64,000 bases of DNA from Flexibacter flexilis DSM 6793 (GTDB lineage: Bacteria > Bacteroidota > Bacteroidia > Cytophagales > Flexibacteraceae), in the NCBI RefSeq assembly GCF_900112255.1, contig NZ_FOLE01000001.1, positions 124,001 through 188,000 of the forward strand. The letters are read 5' to 3'. The stretch's first letter is position 1. Each line of letters begins with the position of its first letter. Shown here piece after piece: positions 51,977-61,666 of the stretch. Below the pieces are notes generated by a model. The model was not told where the DNA came from. It saw only the letters and a list, made by a program, of their open reading frames with translations, and ran no database searches. Made by a program: the position numbers and the translations under genes.

Positions 51977-52594
51977 TGTTACTAAATTATTATTATAAAG
52001 AAATACTTAACAGATATATTTTTTACTAACGAAGTAGTTGCCAATTTAGTTGCAAAGGCCGCAATGCATGCACAAATCCGCAAACATATAGAGCAAATAA
52101 CAGATTTTTCGTTGCAAGTGGTTGATTGTTCGAGACAAATGATAGATTGTTCGTTGCAAGTGGCTGATTGTTCGAGACAAATGATAGATTGTTCGTTGCA
52201 AGTGGCTGATTGTTCGAGACAAATGATAGATTGTTCGTTGCAAGTGGCTGATTGTTCGAGACAAATAACAGATTGTTCGTTGCAAGTGGTTGATTGTTCG
52301 AGACAAATAACAGATTGTTCGTTGCAAGTGGTTGATTGTTCGAGACAAATAACAGATTTTTCGTTGCAAGTGGTTGATTGTTCGAGACAAATGATAGATT
52401 GTTCGTTGCAAGTGGCTGATTGTTCGAGACGAATAGTAAATGATATTCACTACCGTGCGTATTTACTAGTACAAGCGATAAAAGACACACCAATGCGTGT
52501 CAATGCCACATTACCGAAAGCCTATAAAATAAAAGTTGGCGTAAACCTTGCGGCTCACACCAACTTTTCCGTACACATTTTTAGTAAAAAACGA
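51977..52594. other. Non-coding region holding a minisatellite
   Basis: About 618 bases between bshB1 and the DUF4293 gene. The central 336 bases are the 42-bp tandem repeat described separately; the flanks hold no recognisable gene. Because 42 is a multiple of three, several long open frames cross the repeat on both strands; none resembles a protein family. Confidence 0.6.
52108..52443. repeat. 42-bp tandem repeat, eight units
   Basis: Eight consecutive 42-base units start at 52108 (period checked: the eighth begins at 52402). Units differ mainly at three places: GGTTGA or GGCTGA, AATGATAG or AATAACAG, and GATTG or GATTT before the next TTCG. The last unit decays. Each 42-mer is itself two diverged 21-base halves (on the minus strand ACAATCAACCACTTGCAACG then ACAATCTATCATTTGTCTCG, differing at about six positions). 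It is a minisatellite, likely variable in copy number. Confidence 0.92.
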
Positions 52595-53077
52595 TTAGCG
52601 CAAACGGTCTGCCGAACGCACCAATTCGTCATCGCGACGAATGAAACGACGTGCCACCAAGTTGAGCAACATGGCCACCAACGGAATGTAAACCGCCATG
52701 CCGTAGCTTCCCAAACGTTGCGGTTCGAAAAGCAATTCGGCTTCTTTGGTCGTGAACAAAGCCGCAGCCAAAGCCGCCGTCATGAGCAAGGAATTAACCG
52801 CACAAACCATCATTTGTTGTTTGCGATTCTTGTACAAAAAGATAGTAGCGATGGCCAAAAGTGCCGACACGAGATAGAGTGCGGCAATGTACCACACGTT
52901 TTTTTCTAATAAAATTTGAGGGTTGCCCGACGCCACTACCGTCTGATGGCGAAGCACAAAAGCCGAAACCGTCGCTTCTTGTGTAGTGCTGCCTTTCGTC
53001 CAGACATCAAAGCCCACAGCCGCACCCATACAAAGAGCCACGCCCAAAAGCAACAGAGATTGTATTCTTTGAATCAT
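52595..53077 (-). CDS. DUF4293 family membrane protein
   Basis: A 160-residue inner-membrane protein with four hydrophobic segments. It matches the DUF4293 family found only in Bacteroidota. The start MIQRIQSLLLLGVALCM at 53077 is chosen because M-I-Q-R-I-Q-S is the family's typical beginning; a longer frame reaches 53113. Visible segments are NVWYIAALYLVSALLAIATI, MMVCAVNSLLMTAALAAALF and IPLVAMLLNLVARRFIRRDD. The function is unknown. A -7-like box (53111-53118) lies upstream on the minus strand. Confidence 0.85.
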   Translation of the reverse strand: MIQRIQSLLLLGVALCMGAAVGFDVWTKGSTTQEATVSAFVLRHQTVVASGNPQILLEKNVWYIAALYLVSALLAIATIFLYKNRKQQMMVCAVNSLLMTAALAAALFTTKEAELLFEPQRLGSYGMAVYIPLVAMLLNLVARRFIRRDDELVRSADRLR

Positions 53078-53184
53078 TGTTTTGGTATAAAGAAAATAAT
53101 TATTGCGGCGCAAAAGTAGTGAATTGCCCGTAAGAGCTAAAACAAAAAGTGCAAATTAACGCGGCAAGATTATTTTCCCCCAAA

Positions 53185-53222
53185 ACAAAAAGCCCCAAGA
53201 TTTAAGGCTCAGGGCTTTTTGT
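53185..53222 (-). terminator. Terminator of the SiaC-like gene
   Basis: An 11-bp stem ACAAAAAGCCC/GGGCTTTTTGT (53185-53195 with 53212-53222), 20 bases past the stop; the stem ends themselves carry the A and T runs. Confidence 0.85.
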
Positions 53223-53242
53223 TATTAATTGACATAGATATT

Positions 53243-53665
53243 TTAAACACTTCCATTGATAAGATTTTGTTGCTCATCGTCATTAGTATCGTCGATGGAA
53301 ATAAATTCAAAGGGCAGTTGTAAAATTTCGCTAAAATCTATACCAGCCTGTTTAATATCTTCATCATCAGCGGCATAGCACCAAATAATTTTTAATTTAT
53401 TCGTTTCGGAACAAACTGCTGACAACTTAGCCATTATCTCGTACACACACTTAGCAGAAGCCGTATTAAAATATTTAAAATAAATTTTTATCTCGGTTTG
53501 CACCTGTGGATTTGCTTTGTACTGGTCTATCCAAGCAAAAAGCGGACGATAAAAAGCCACGGCATCTTCGCTATACGAGCAGCCCGAAATACTAAGCATA
53601 CCTGCCTCCTCGCCAAAATTAACGTGTGGTGTACAATACGTAGGTTCTATTTGTAGCAATTCCAT
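53243..53665 (-). CDS. DUF1987 / SiaC-like regulatory phosphoprotein
   Basis: A 140-residue cytoplasmic protein of the DUF1987 family, whose Pseudomonas member SiaC is phosphorylated by a SiaB kinase, dephosphorylated by SiaA and controls a diguanylate cyclase. Family features visible are TPHVNFGEEAGMLSISGCSY, the serine/glutamate ISGCSY-SED turn, and IKIYFKYFNTASAKCVYEIM (given in parts, YFKYFNTASAK). The Thr/Ser phospho-site region F-N-T-A-S is present. No SiaA or SiaB-type gene is adjacent. It is a single gene with its own terminator. Confidence 0.85.
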   Translation of the reverse strand: MELLQIEPTYCTPHVNFGEEAGMLSISGCSYSEDAVAFYRPLFAWIDQYKANPQVQTEIKIYFKYFNTASAKCVYEIMAKLSAVCSETNKLKIIWCYAADDEDIKQAGIDFSEILQLPFEFISIDDTNDDEQQNLINGSV

Positions 53666-53780
53666 AATTTAAAAAACTTTATAACCGAAACGTAGGGATT
53701 TATACCTTAAAAATCAAATTTTAGGCCAAATTAAATAGATTACACACCAAAAAAACAAACAACAACGCAATAAGTCATTT

Positions 53781-56606
53781 TTATATCAACTTTTCTTTTA
53801 GGAATTGAGCTGTAATGTTGGTATCAGCCACCGCAGCCATTTGTTCGGGCGTTCCCTCAAAGCAAAGTTGGCCGCCTTTGTCGCCACCATCTGGCCCCAA
53901 ATCAATAATCCAGTCCGCACACTTAATTACTTCCGTGTTATGCTCGATTACCAACACCGAATTGCCGTTTTCTACCAACGCATTCATGGCTTTGAGCAAT
54001 TTACTAATATCGTGGAAATGTAAACCCGTAGTCGGTTCGTCAAAAATAAACAAAATACCGTTGTTATGTTCGGCATTTTTGCCCAAAAACGAAGCCAATT
54101 TCACGCGTTGCGCTTCTCCCCCACTTAGCGTACTGGACGATTGCCCCAAACGCACATAACCCAAGCCCACTTCTTGCAAAGGTTTTAGCTTTTCTGTAAG
54201 CCGAGGTTTGTCCGCAAAAAATGCCAAACTGTCTTCTATCGTCATTTCAAGAACGTCTGAAATGTCCTTGTCCTTGTATTTCACATCTAAAATTTCTTGC
54301 TTGAATCGCTTCCCATGACAGCTCTCACATTTGAGTTTGATGTCTGCCATAAATTGCATTTCTACAACCGTTTCCCCTTCGCCTTGGCACACTTCGCAAC
54401 GGCCACCGTCCACGTTAAACGAAAAATGAGCAGGTTTATAACCACGCGTTACGGACAATGCTTGCTCTGCAAAAAGGCTACGAATCGCGTCATAAGCCTT
54501 GATGTAAGTTACTGGATTTGAGCGAGAAGATTTGCCTATTGGATTTTGGTCAATAAATTCTACTTGCGTAATCATGTCCAGATTTCCCGCCAAGCGGTCA
54601 AAAGCCCCCGTTTCGTCGGCTGCATTTCCGTGCATTTTGGCCAAAGCTGGGTATAAGATTTTTTTGATAAGTGTTGATTTGCCCGAGCCACTCACACCCG
54701 TAATAACACTAAACACTCTAAGCGGAATTTTAACCGAAATATTTTTCAAGTTATTTTCCCTTGCTCCAATGATTTCGATGTTATCAAACCAACGCCTTCT
54801 TTGGGTCGGCACAGGAATTTGCTCTATGCCATTCAGGTATTTATAAGTATAAGATTGTGTCGCGGTATCAGTATTTAATTCCCTAAAATCTCCCTGAAAA
54901 ACCAACGTTCCGCCACCGCTACCCGCCTCTGGCCCGATGTCAATGATTTGGTCGGCGGCCTGCATTACCTCTTCCTCATGCTCCACCACAATGACGGTAT
55001 TGCCCAAATCGCGCAAAGATTTAAGCACGCCAATGAGTCGTTGCGTGTCGCGTGGATGCAAACCGATGCTTGGCTCATCGAGAATATACATCGAACCCAC
55101 CAACGCACTGCCCAACGAGGTTGCTAACTTAATACGCTGAAATTCACCGCCTGAAAGCGTATTAGTAAGTCGATTTAGGGTCAAATAACCTAAGCCAACC
55201 TCTTCCATGTAACGTAATCGGCTACGGATTTCGGCCAAAATTTGGCGAGCTACTTGCGCCTCATAATCCGAGAGTTCGAGCGTTTCGAAAAACGTACGTG
55301 TTTCTTTGATAGGCAACAACACCAAATCCGTAATGGATTTGCCGCCAATTTTAACATAAGCCGCATCTTTACGCAAGCGTGAGCCTTTGCAGTCAGGACA
55401 ACTTGTTTTGCCTTTATAACGCGAAAGCATCACACGATACTGAATTTTGATAGTCTGCGACTCCAAGTGCTCAAAAAAGCTATTCAAACCGCCAAAATAT
55501 TTATTTCCTGTCCATAACACTTCTTTTTCGGCCTCCGTGAGGTCTTCGTAAGCCCTATGAATCGGGAAATCAAAGCGGATTCCGTTGCGCAAAAGTGGCT
55601 TAAGCCACTCTTCGCGCATTCCTTCGCCACGCCAAGGTGCAATTGCGCCATCAAAAACCGACAATGTTTTGTCTGGAATAATCAAATCGGGGTCTAAACC
55701 CAATACCCTGCCGAAGCCTTCGCACGTTTTGCAAGCCCCGAACGGATTGTTAAAGCTAAAAAGATTAACACTCGGCTCTTCGAAAGCGATGCCGTCCAAC
55801 TCAAATTTATCGGAAAATGTATAGGCTTTATCGCCAACTACGTCCACCACACACGAGCCCGAACCTTCGTAAAAAGCGGTTTGTACCGAGTCGGAAAGTC
55901 GGAAAATATTGTCATCGTCGTTGTGTTTGACGGCAGTTCTGTCAATAAGAATATATACTTTCTCCGAATCGCTTGGCAAAGTTTCGGGTGTAAGCTCTTC
56001 GATAAAAAGTGTTTCGCCCTTCACGACAATACGCGTAAAACCTTTTTGCAGCAAAATTTTCAGCTCGTCGGCCATGCTGCGGCCTTCGTGTATCACCAGC
56101 GGGGCGAGAATAAGCAAGCGTGTATTTTCGGTTAAATTTTGAATAAAATTCACCACATCACCCACCGAATCACGGCGCACGATTTGCCCACTCACGGGCG
56201 AATAGGTTTTGCCAATTCGTGCAAAAAGCAGCTTAAAATAATCGTAAATTTCGGTAGTAGTTCCCACCGTAGAGCGCGGATTGCGGGTATTTACTTTTTG
56301 TTCAATGGCAATGGCTGGCGAAACGCCTTTGATGTATTCTACTTCAGGCTTTTCCATTCTGCCCAAAAACTGGCGAGCGTATGAACTAAGACTTTCCACG
56401 TACATACGTTGGCCTTCGGCAAAAAGTGTATCAAAAGCCAGCGAGGATTTACCCGAGCCCGAAAGCCCCGTAACCACCACCAATTTATAACGCGGAATTG
56501 CTACGCTCAAATTTTTAAGATTATTAACCTTTGCTCCTTTGATTATGATAAAATCTTTGGGGCTTAATGTATCCAGCAAAGCAGCATTTTGGGAAGCAGT
56601 TGTCAT
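53781..56606 (-). CDS. uvrA: Excinuclease ABC subunit A
   Basis: DNA damage recognition ATPase of nucleotide excision repair, 941 residues, working with UvrB and UvrC. It has two ABC modules with Walker A GLSGSGKSSLAFDTL near residue 48 and GVSGSGKSTLIKKIL near 645, and two signature motifs LSGGEFQRIKLA and LSGGEAQRVKLA. Zinc-binding cysteine sets are CPDCKGSRLRKDA in the first module and CEVCQGEGET with CESCHGKRFK in the second. The length is normal. The region upstream of the start has no obvious LexA-type palindrome. Confidence 0.97.
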   Translation of the reverse strand: MTTASQNAALLDTLSPKDFIIIKGAKVNNLKNLSVAIPRYKLVVVTGLSGSGKSSLAFDTLFAEGQRMYVESLSSYARQFLGRMEKPEVEYIKGVSPAIAIEQKVNTRNPRSTVGTTTEIYDYFKLLFARIGKTYSPVSGQIVRRDSVGDVVNFIQNLTENTRLLILAPLVIHEGRSMADELKILLQKGFTRIVVKGETLFIEELTPETLPSDSEKVYILIDRTAVKHNDDDNIFRLSDSVQTAFYEGSGSCVVDVVGDKAYTFSDKFELDGIAFEEPSVNLFSFNNPFGACKTCEGFGRVLGLDPDLIIPDKTLSVFDGAIAPWRGEGMREEWLKPLLRNGIRFDFPIHRAYEDLTEAEKEVLWTGNKYFGGLNSFFEHLESQTIKIQYRVMLSRYKGKTSCPDCKGSRLRKDAAYVKIGGKSITDLVLLPIKETRTFFETLELSDYEAQVARQILAEIRSRLRYMEEVGLGYLTLNRLTNTLSGGEFQRIKLATSLGSALVGSMYILDEPSIGLHPRDTQRLIGVLKSLRDLGNTVIVVEHEEEVMQAADQIIDIGPEAGSGGGTLVFQGDFRELNTDTATQSYTYKYLNGIEQIPVPTQRRRWFDNIEIIGARENNLKNISVKIPLRVFSVITGVSGSGKSTLIKKILYPALAKMHGNAADETGAFDRLAGNLDMITQVEFIDQNPIGKSSRSNPVTYIKAYDAIRSLFAEQALSVTRGYKPAHFSFNVDGGRCEVCQGEGETVVEMQFMADIKLKCESCHGKRFKQEILDVKYKDKDISDVLEMTIEDSLAFFADKPRLTEKLKPLQEVGLGYVRLGQSSSTLSGGEAQRVKLASFLGKNAEHNNGILFIFDEPTTGLHFHDISKLLKAMNALVENGNSVLVIEHNTEVIKCADWIIDLGPDGGDKGGQLCFEGTPEQMAAVADTNITAQFLKEKLI

Positions 56607-56688
56607 CGAACAAAAGATTTGAATTGAGAGGTAAAAATATTGTTAAAACACCGAACAGGCAAGTTTTGTTGCAAAAGCCCTTAAAAAG

Positions 56689-56718
56689 AAAAACCCCCGA
56701 CGTTTGTCGGAGGTTTTT
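56689..56718 (-). terminator. Terminator of the beta-helix T9SS gene
   Basis: A 13-bp stem with one mismatch (56689-56701 with 56706-56718), carrying its own A and T runs, 32 bases past the stop. Confidence 0.85.
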
Positions 56719-56749
56719 CGTATAAGTTTAGCGAAAAGCTATACTCAAA

Positions 56750-59059
56750 TTATTTTACGAATTTACCAGCGTAAGATTGGCCGTTTACGTTTACGTTGTA
56801 AACATACATACCTGAAGCCAAGCCTGATACATTGATACCTGTAGTGTTAGAACCAGCGTAAAGTGTTACGTTTTTAGTTGCAACAACTTGACCCATTAGG
56901 TTGCGTACTACGATTTGAGCAGCAGTTTCTTTTTCTACTGTCATTTGGAAACGAGCAACCTCAGTAGCAGGGTTAGGGAATACAGTCAAAGACTTCGCTT
57001 TAGCAGCATTTCCTTTCACAGACCAAGGGTTCAAGTTTTGCTCACCATCTTGTGAATCAGCACCTTTTTGAGTATCAGCACTAGCACGTGCAGTTCCATC
57101 AACATCTGTTGAAACCAAAGACAAGCGTGGAGCTCTTAGAGCAGGATTTGTGTAATCAGCAGTAGAAACGTGTAGGTCTCCAGCAGCTTCATCAACAAAA
57201 GACACTTCAGTTGAGTCAGAGTAACCAGCACCATCAAGGCCAGCAGCTTTCCAAGCAGCTAATGTTGGATAAATAGTATGCTCATCAGCCACTGCGTCAT
57301 AATAAACACCTAACGCAACATTTGTAGTATCAAAGCCAAAATAATTGTTAGACTCTACATTAGCAATAGTTGCATCGCCAGCATAACGAACAAGGTAAGA
57401 CAATGAAGTATCACCTTCTGCATAAGTATTGCGGTTTACCACGATGTTATTTCTTAAAGATACAACATCAGCTTCGTCGTCCTCTGAACCATACAGATAT
57501 ACTCCTGCAAATTTGTGAGCAATATCACCAACTAAATCAGTAGGTCTATTCATCACAATTGTATTGTGATTAATATTTTGAGTTCCACCACTCACCAAAA
57601 CACCAGACGACGTCCAGCCCATAGAGCGAATACCAAAAGCCAACGGTAATCCACCATCAGTCATGTCTGCACTATAAAGATAAACACCACTAATAAAGTT
57701 ATTGTAAATATTAACAACCCCCCCTGTATTTGATGCGGTATCTGCTATTATAACAGAAGATGAACGAATACCTATCGCATTAGCTACTACGCCATCGGAC
57801 ACAAAAATATTTGATATTTTATTGCCATAGACATCAAGAGTAAAAGGCAATTGAGCATCAATACCAAGTGCAGTACCGTCTTCAAAAGTTGTGGTCAAGT
57901 TCGTAATTGTATTGCCATAAAGTTTAGAAGCACCCATGTCTTTAATAGGCTGGATACCAATACAATCGCCGCCACCAGCTTCTACATTAGAGAATGTATT
58001 ATTATACACTTCACAATCAGTACAAGTAGAATTGACAAAGCCTACGGCATCATCAGTAACGAAATTAGTGATAGTGTTATTTCTGAATATAGTACCACTT
58101 GTTATCTGACTACGAACCATTTCGGATGCACCAGCAACATAGTTTTCAACCCCTGCATCTATGATATTATTCTCAATAATCATTCCCCTTGTAGGAACAT
58201 TATCTCTATTAGAACCAACTTGCAAAATAGTCATATCAGAAGCCGTAGAAGGCTGGTGAATCACATTCGTAATTTGGTTATTAACAAAATGTAAACTGTC
58301 TTGTTCAAGGAAGAAAGCGATATTAGTTGTTCCTCCTGTATTACCACCACCAGCTGAGTCTATTTTACAATTGACTACAATGTTGCCTCTATCATGCAAA
58401 TTGGCATCCGTAGCAGAGCCAGGATAATCACTAAATAATGAAAATGCACGGTTACCAACGCTTACAATGCGAAGATTATCGAATGTATTATATCGTAATG
58501 GACGAGTAGCTGCGCCAAAACTTGTAGCAGAAGCGATACCGCGAGACGCTGTATTCAAAAGCTGACCGCGCGAGTTCATACGGATAGTAAAGTTTTTGAA
58601 AGTACAGTGTTCTGCACCACTCAACTGCATACCACGATTGGTACGATTAGCCGCATTGCCACCATCACCATCTTCGAGATTAAGACCATCAAGTGTAACC
58701 CAAGATGCCATGTACACGTTAATTACCGTAGCACCAGCAGTAGCAGGACGAACAAATACACCTGCCTCAGCTGCGGCAGCAGGATCTTTTTGGAAAATAA
58801 CTTGGCTTGAAGCACTTGCACCCACTGTAGCAAGGGAGTCAATCGTAAAACGCTCTGGGTAAACACCTGGCGTTACATTAAAAGTTACTCCACCAGGACC
58901 TACGCCAGCAACTTTCAACGCCGCTACTGCCGAAGTAAATGAAGTATAGTTATCCGCGCCTGTTCCAGCAGGATTAATGGTCTTTACGCCAGAAAGCTGA
59001 CCGTAAGACGAAAATGCTATGGCCATACTAGCCACAGAAAGAGATAAGAATTTTCTCAT
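56750..59059 (-). CDS. Secreted right-handed beta-helix protein with T9SS sorting domain
   Basis: A 769-residue secreted protein. The signal peptide is MRKFLSLSVASMAIAFSSYG. Residues about 25-110 match the usual N-terminus of such proteins (TINPAGTGADNYTSFTSAVA), then a long parallel beta-helix with many N-x-I/F repeats (for example NNTITNF, YNNTFSNV, YGNTITNL, INHNTIVMNR). The C-terminal sorting domain has LTVFPNPATE, the VRNLMGQVV strand and SGLASGMYVYNV, ending in KFVK. Parallel beta-helices bind or cleave polysaccharides, but no catalytic residues can be named. It has a clear promoter at 59108-59139. Confidence 0.88.
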   Translation of the reverse strand: MRKFLSLSVASMAIAFSSYGQLSGVKTINPAGTGADNYTSFTSAVAALKVAGVGPGGVTFNVTPGVYPERFTIDSLATVGASASSQVIFQKDPAAAAEAGVFVRPATAGATVINVYMASWVTLDGLNLEDGDGGNAANRTNRGMQLSGAEHCTFKNFTIRMNSRGQLLNTASRGIASATSFGAATRPLRYNTFDNLRIVSVGNRAFSLFSDYPGSATDANLHDRGNIVVNCKIDSAGGGNTGGTTNIAFFLEQDSLHFVNNQITNVIHQPSTASDMTILQVGSNRDNVPTRGMIIENNIIDAGVENYVAGASEMVRSQITSGTIFRNNTITNFVTDDAVGFVNSTCTDCEVYNNTFSNVEAGGGDCIGIQPIKDMGASKLYGNTITNLTTTFEDGTALGIDAQLPFTLDVYGNKISNIFVSDGVVANAIGIRSSSVIIADTASNTGGVVNIYNNFISGVYLYSADMTDGGLPLAFGIRSMGWTSSGVLVSGGTQNINHNTIVMNRPTDLVGDIAHKFAGVYLYGSEDDEADVVSLRNNIVVNRNTYAEGDTSLSYLVRYAGDATIANVESNNYFGFDTTNVALGVYYDAVADEHTIYPTLAAWKAAGLDGAGYSDSTEVSFVDEAAGDLHVSTADYTNPALRAPRLSLVSTDVDGTARASADTQKGADSQDGEQNLNPWSVKGNAAKAKSLTVFPNPATEVARFQMTVEKETAAQIVVRNLMGQVVATKNVTLYAGSNTTGINVSGLASGMYVYNVNVNGQSYAGKFVK

Positions 59060-59107
59060 AGCACTTTAGAATTAGTTAAGAAATTATTAAATTTTGGTTA
59101 GCAATTA

Positions 59108-59139
59108 CAAATGTATTGAATTAACACCTAAAATCCAAA
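59108..59139 (-). promoter_or_regulatory. Promoter of the beta-helix T9SS gene
   Basis: On the minus strand TTTG (59139-59136), a 20-base spacer and TACATTTG (59115-59108) exactly match the Bacteroidota promoter consensus, 49 bases upstream of the start codon. Confidence 0.8.
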
Positions 59140-59278
59140 CATTATAACACATATTTTGGCATTTTAACAATAAAGTATCTTATTTCCCTTATTCTTCCGT
59201 AAGCTGTTTTATTGTGTTATTGTTTGCAATGTTAAGACAATGTAAATACAGAAAAAGTTTAGAAAAAATGAATAATTT

Positions 59279-60631
59279 TTAAATAATGCCCACTTTTTGA
59301 GCAATTTTTATCAAATATTCATCATTTTGCCACTGGTTTTCAATATCTTCTTCAGCCATCACTATTTGCATAATTCTGTCCTGCTCCTGCCCCGAAGCCA
59401 AAGCCTTGCTATACGGCTCTTTGCTAAAGGTAACTTGCGAATATAACGGAATCCATTTCTCTGGAAACAATGTTTGCAAACGCATTTCTATTTTTTTGCG
59501 CAAAATAAAAGCAGGCGAAGACACCAAGTCGCGCATTTCAATAAAATTTTGCAAGGCTAATTCTGCTATCGCATCAGTATTTGGCTTACGGCTACGCTGA
59601 TACACTTCCAAAGCCTCTTGCCAACTTTCGCTATTATCGATGGCTTCACTCAATACCGTACAATCCTCAAAGCCAGCATTCATTCCCTGACCAAAAAATG
59701 GTGTGATGCCGTGCGCCGCATCTCCTATCAAAGAAGTAGCGTTGCGCGTCCAAGGATAGCATTTAATCGTAGGCAGCGAAGCAGTCGGGTTAGCAAAGAA
59801 ATCTTCCTCTAAATGGTGCATTAATGGCCGCGCATCAGGGAATGTTTTAGAAAAAAAATCGTCCACTTTCTCTGGTGTCGTAAGCGTGGCAAACGACGGG
59901 TCTCCCTCATACGGAAAAAACAGCGTACAAGTAAACGTACTATCAATATTTGGCAAAGCAATCATCATATAATGACCGCGTGGCCAAATATGTAACGCAT
60001 TTTTATCCAACGCAAAACCTCCATCAGGCAAGGCCTCAATATTCAATTCCTTGTAGGCATGGTCAATGTAATGTTGCTGATATTCAAATCTATCCGTTTT
60101 TTGCATGGAAGCACGCACCGCCGAAAATGCCCCGTCTGCCCCAAAAATGGCATCGGCTTTTACCGCAAATTGCTCGCCAGTGGGCATGTGCTGGATAGTG
60201 GCTGTCGTAGTCGCAAAATCAACTTTTACGCATTTTTGCTCGAAGTGAAACGCTACATTTGGTTCATTTTCAAGCAACTCCAGTAGTTTGGCATTCAGCG
60301 TCCCGCGCGAAACTGAATAGATACAAAGCCCATCTTTGCTATACGGCAAAAACGAAACCGTGCCATCTACATTATGAATACTGCGGCCATACATCGGGAT
60401 ACTAATTTCTTTTATCTCGTCGCCAATGCCAATGGACTGCAAAGCCCGCCACCCCCTATCGCTCAACGCCAAATTGATAGAACGGCCATCAAAACGTTGC
60501 ACTTTACGCATATCCGCTCGGCGTTCGTAAATATCTACTTTACAGCCTTTACGAGCCAAATAAAGCCCCAACAGTGTGCCTACCAGCCCACCGCCAAAAA
60601 TAATAACATGAGAAGAATTTGTAAATTTCAT
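59279..60631 (-). CDS. kmo: Kynurenine 3-monooxygenase
   Basis: FAD-dependent aromatic hydroxylase of 450 residues that converts L-kynurenine to 3-hydroxykynurenine with NADPH and oxygen (tryptophan degradation and NAD synthesis branch). The FAD-binding fold is at the N-terminus (IIFGGGLVGTLLGLYLARKG), the family-specific substrate region includes RSINLALSDRGWRAL, and the second FAD motif is SLIGDAAHGITPFFGQG. The C-terminal part contains helices less hydrophobic than in the membrane-bound eukaryotic enzyme. No other kynurenine pathway gene is in the window. A good promoter lies at 60751-60780. Confidence 0.95.
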   Translation of the reverse strand: MKFTNSSHVIIFGGGLVGTLLGLYLARKGCKVDIYERRADMRKVQRFDGRSINLALSDRGWRALQSIGIGDEIKEISIPMYGRSIHNVDGTVSFLPYSKDGLCIYSVSRGTLNAKLLELLENEPNVAFHFEQKCVKVDFATTTATIQHMPTGEQFAVKADAIFGADGAFSAVRASMQKTDRFEYQQHYIDHAYKELNIEALPDGGFALDKNALHIWPRGHYMMIALPNIDSTFTCTLFFPYEGDPSFATLTTPEKVDDFFSKTFPDARPLMHHLEEDFFANPTASLPTIKCYPWTRNATSLIGDAAHGITPFFGQGMNAGFEDCTVLSEAIDNSESWQEALEVYQRSRKPNTDAIAELALQNFIEMRDLVSSPAFILRKKIEMRLQTLFPEKWIPLYSQVTFSKEPYSKALASGQEQDRIMQIVMAEEDIENQWQNDEYLIKIAQKVGII

Positions 60632-60750
60632 AGATATTCGATTGGGCTATAAGAGCTTGTGTATGAGATTTTTACATAAAAAACTCATAACCAATCTACG
60701 TGTTTAAACAAACAAAAAATCCATTACATCCAACAAGCAGATGCAATGAG

Positions 60751-60780
60751 CAAATGTAACAGTATTTTGAATTGAGCAAA
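60751..60780 (-). promoter_or_regulatory. Promoter of kmo
   Basis: On the minus strand TTTG (60780-60777), an 18-base spacer and TACATTTG (60758-60751). It is 120 bases upstream of the kmo start, implying a leader of about 110 bases. Confidence 0.68.
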
Positions 60781-60861
60781 CTTTCCGCACAAAAACTGTG
60801 TGTTTTTTTTGAAAAAAACACCTATCTCGCAAGCCAACAGTTACTTTTTTATCAAAAATAA

Positions 60862-60888
60862 AAGCGATAAAGTATGCCCTTATCGCTT
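60862..60888 (-). terminator. Terminator of the second patatin gene
   Basis: A perfect 9-bp stem AAGCGATAA/TTATCGCTT (60862-60870 with 60880-60888), 14 bases past the stop, followed on the minus strand by TTTATTTTTGAT. Confidence 0.87.
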
Positions 60889-60901
60889 CGTTGGTTGACG
60901 T

Positions 60902-61666
60902 TTAATTGGTTCGCATTTTCAAAAATTCAGCTTCAAATTTCTGTGCCTGCACGTAGCCCAATTCAAATATTTCGTCCATTTTATCAAAATCAAAAATACC
61001 GTAATTGCTGATATTGGGTGGCTCGATATACACATCGCACCAATCCATTTTGTGGTCTATGGTATTGTTGAGGGAGAGTTCTAAGGTGCGTTGAATAAGC
61101 TGTTTATAACTCAATTGGCCATCAATTCGGCTTACGGCACTTACATTTACACCGATAATTTTGTCGCAGCGGTCGCGCAAAGGCGCAACAGGGAAATTAT
61201 CCAAAATACCGCCATCCGACAAATAACTATCCTCGTAGCGCACAGGCTGAAACACCAACGGCACGCAACACGAAGCACGCACGGCCAAAGAAAGTTTGCC
61301 CGTATCAAAAACACGCGTTCGAGCATTGGTCAAATCCGTCACCGTAATGGCTACAGGAATTTTGAGTTTGCCAATCGTATCGTGTGGAATATAACTTTTC
61401 ACGATTCGCTCAAACACATTGGATTTGAAAATACCTCCATTGATAATAGATAAATTCGTGAAATTGAAAAAATTCTCGGCTTTGGTAATGGCATGAATTT
61501 CTTTGGGGCTATAACCTGCCGCATAAAAAGCCGCCACCAAAGATCCTGCACTTGTCCCCGAAATAAGCGATGGCTTTATTCCGATTTCCTCCAAATACTC
61601 CAACACACCTAAGTGCGCAATGCCCCGAATGCCGCCACCAGAAAGAGCTAATCCTATTCTGTTCAT
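60902..61666 (-). CDS. Patatin-like phospholipase (RssA type)
   Basis: A 254-residue compact patatin of the RssA/YchK type. The oxyanion loop is SGGGIRGIAHLGV, the nucleophile G-x-S-x-G is GTSAGSLVAA and the catalytic aspartate is in LSDGGILDNFPV, with all members of the dyad intact. No signal peptide or membrane segment is present. It is unrelated in length and gene context to the larger patatin at 41172-42833. The substrate is probably a phospholipid acyl ester. Confidence 0.9.
   Translation of the reverse strand: MNRIGLALSGGGIRGIAHLGVLEYLEEIGIKPSLISGTSAGSLVAAFYAAGYSPKEIHAITKAENFFNFTNLSIINGGIFKSNVFERIVKSYIPHDTIGKLKIPVAITVTDLTNARTRVFDTGKLSLAVRASCCVPLVFQPVRYEDSYLSDGGILDNFPVAPLRDRCDKIIGVNVSAVSRIDGQLSYKQLIQRTLELSLNNTIDHKMDWCDVYIEPPNISNYGIFDFDKMDEIFELGYVQAQKFEAEFLKMRTN

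Noticed and set aside
52108-52443. The 42-bp repeat as a CRISPR array
   Set aside because: Units are contiguous and near-identical along their full length; there are no unique spacers and no cas genes nearby.
52026-52909. Long open frames crossing the 42-bp repeat on both strands as repeat-protein genes
   Set aside because: A repeat period divisible by three keeps several frames open by chance. No start context or family resemblance supports a protein, and the plus-strand frame also runs antisense through the DUF4293 gene.
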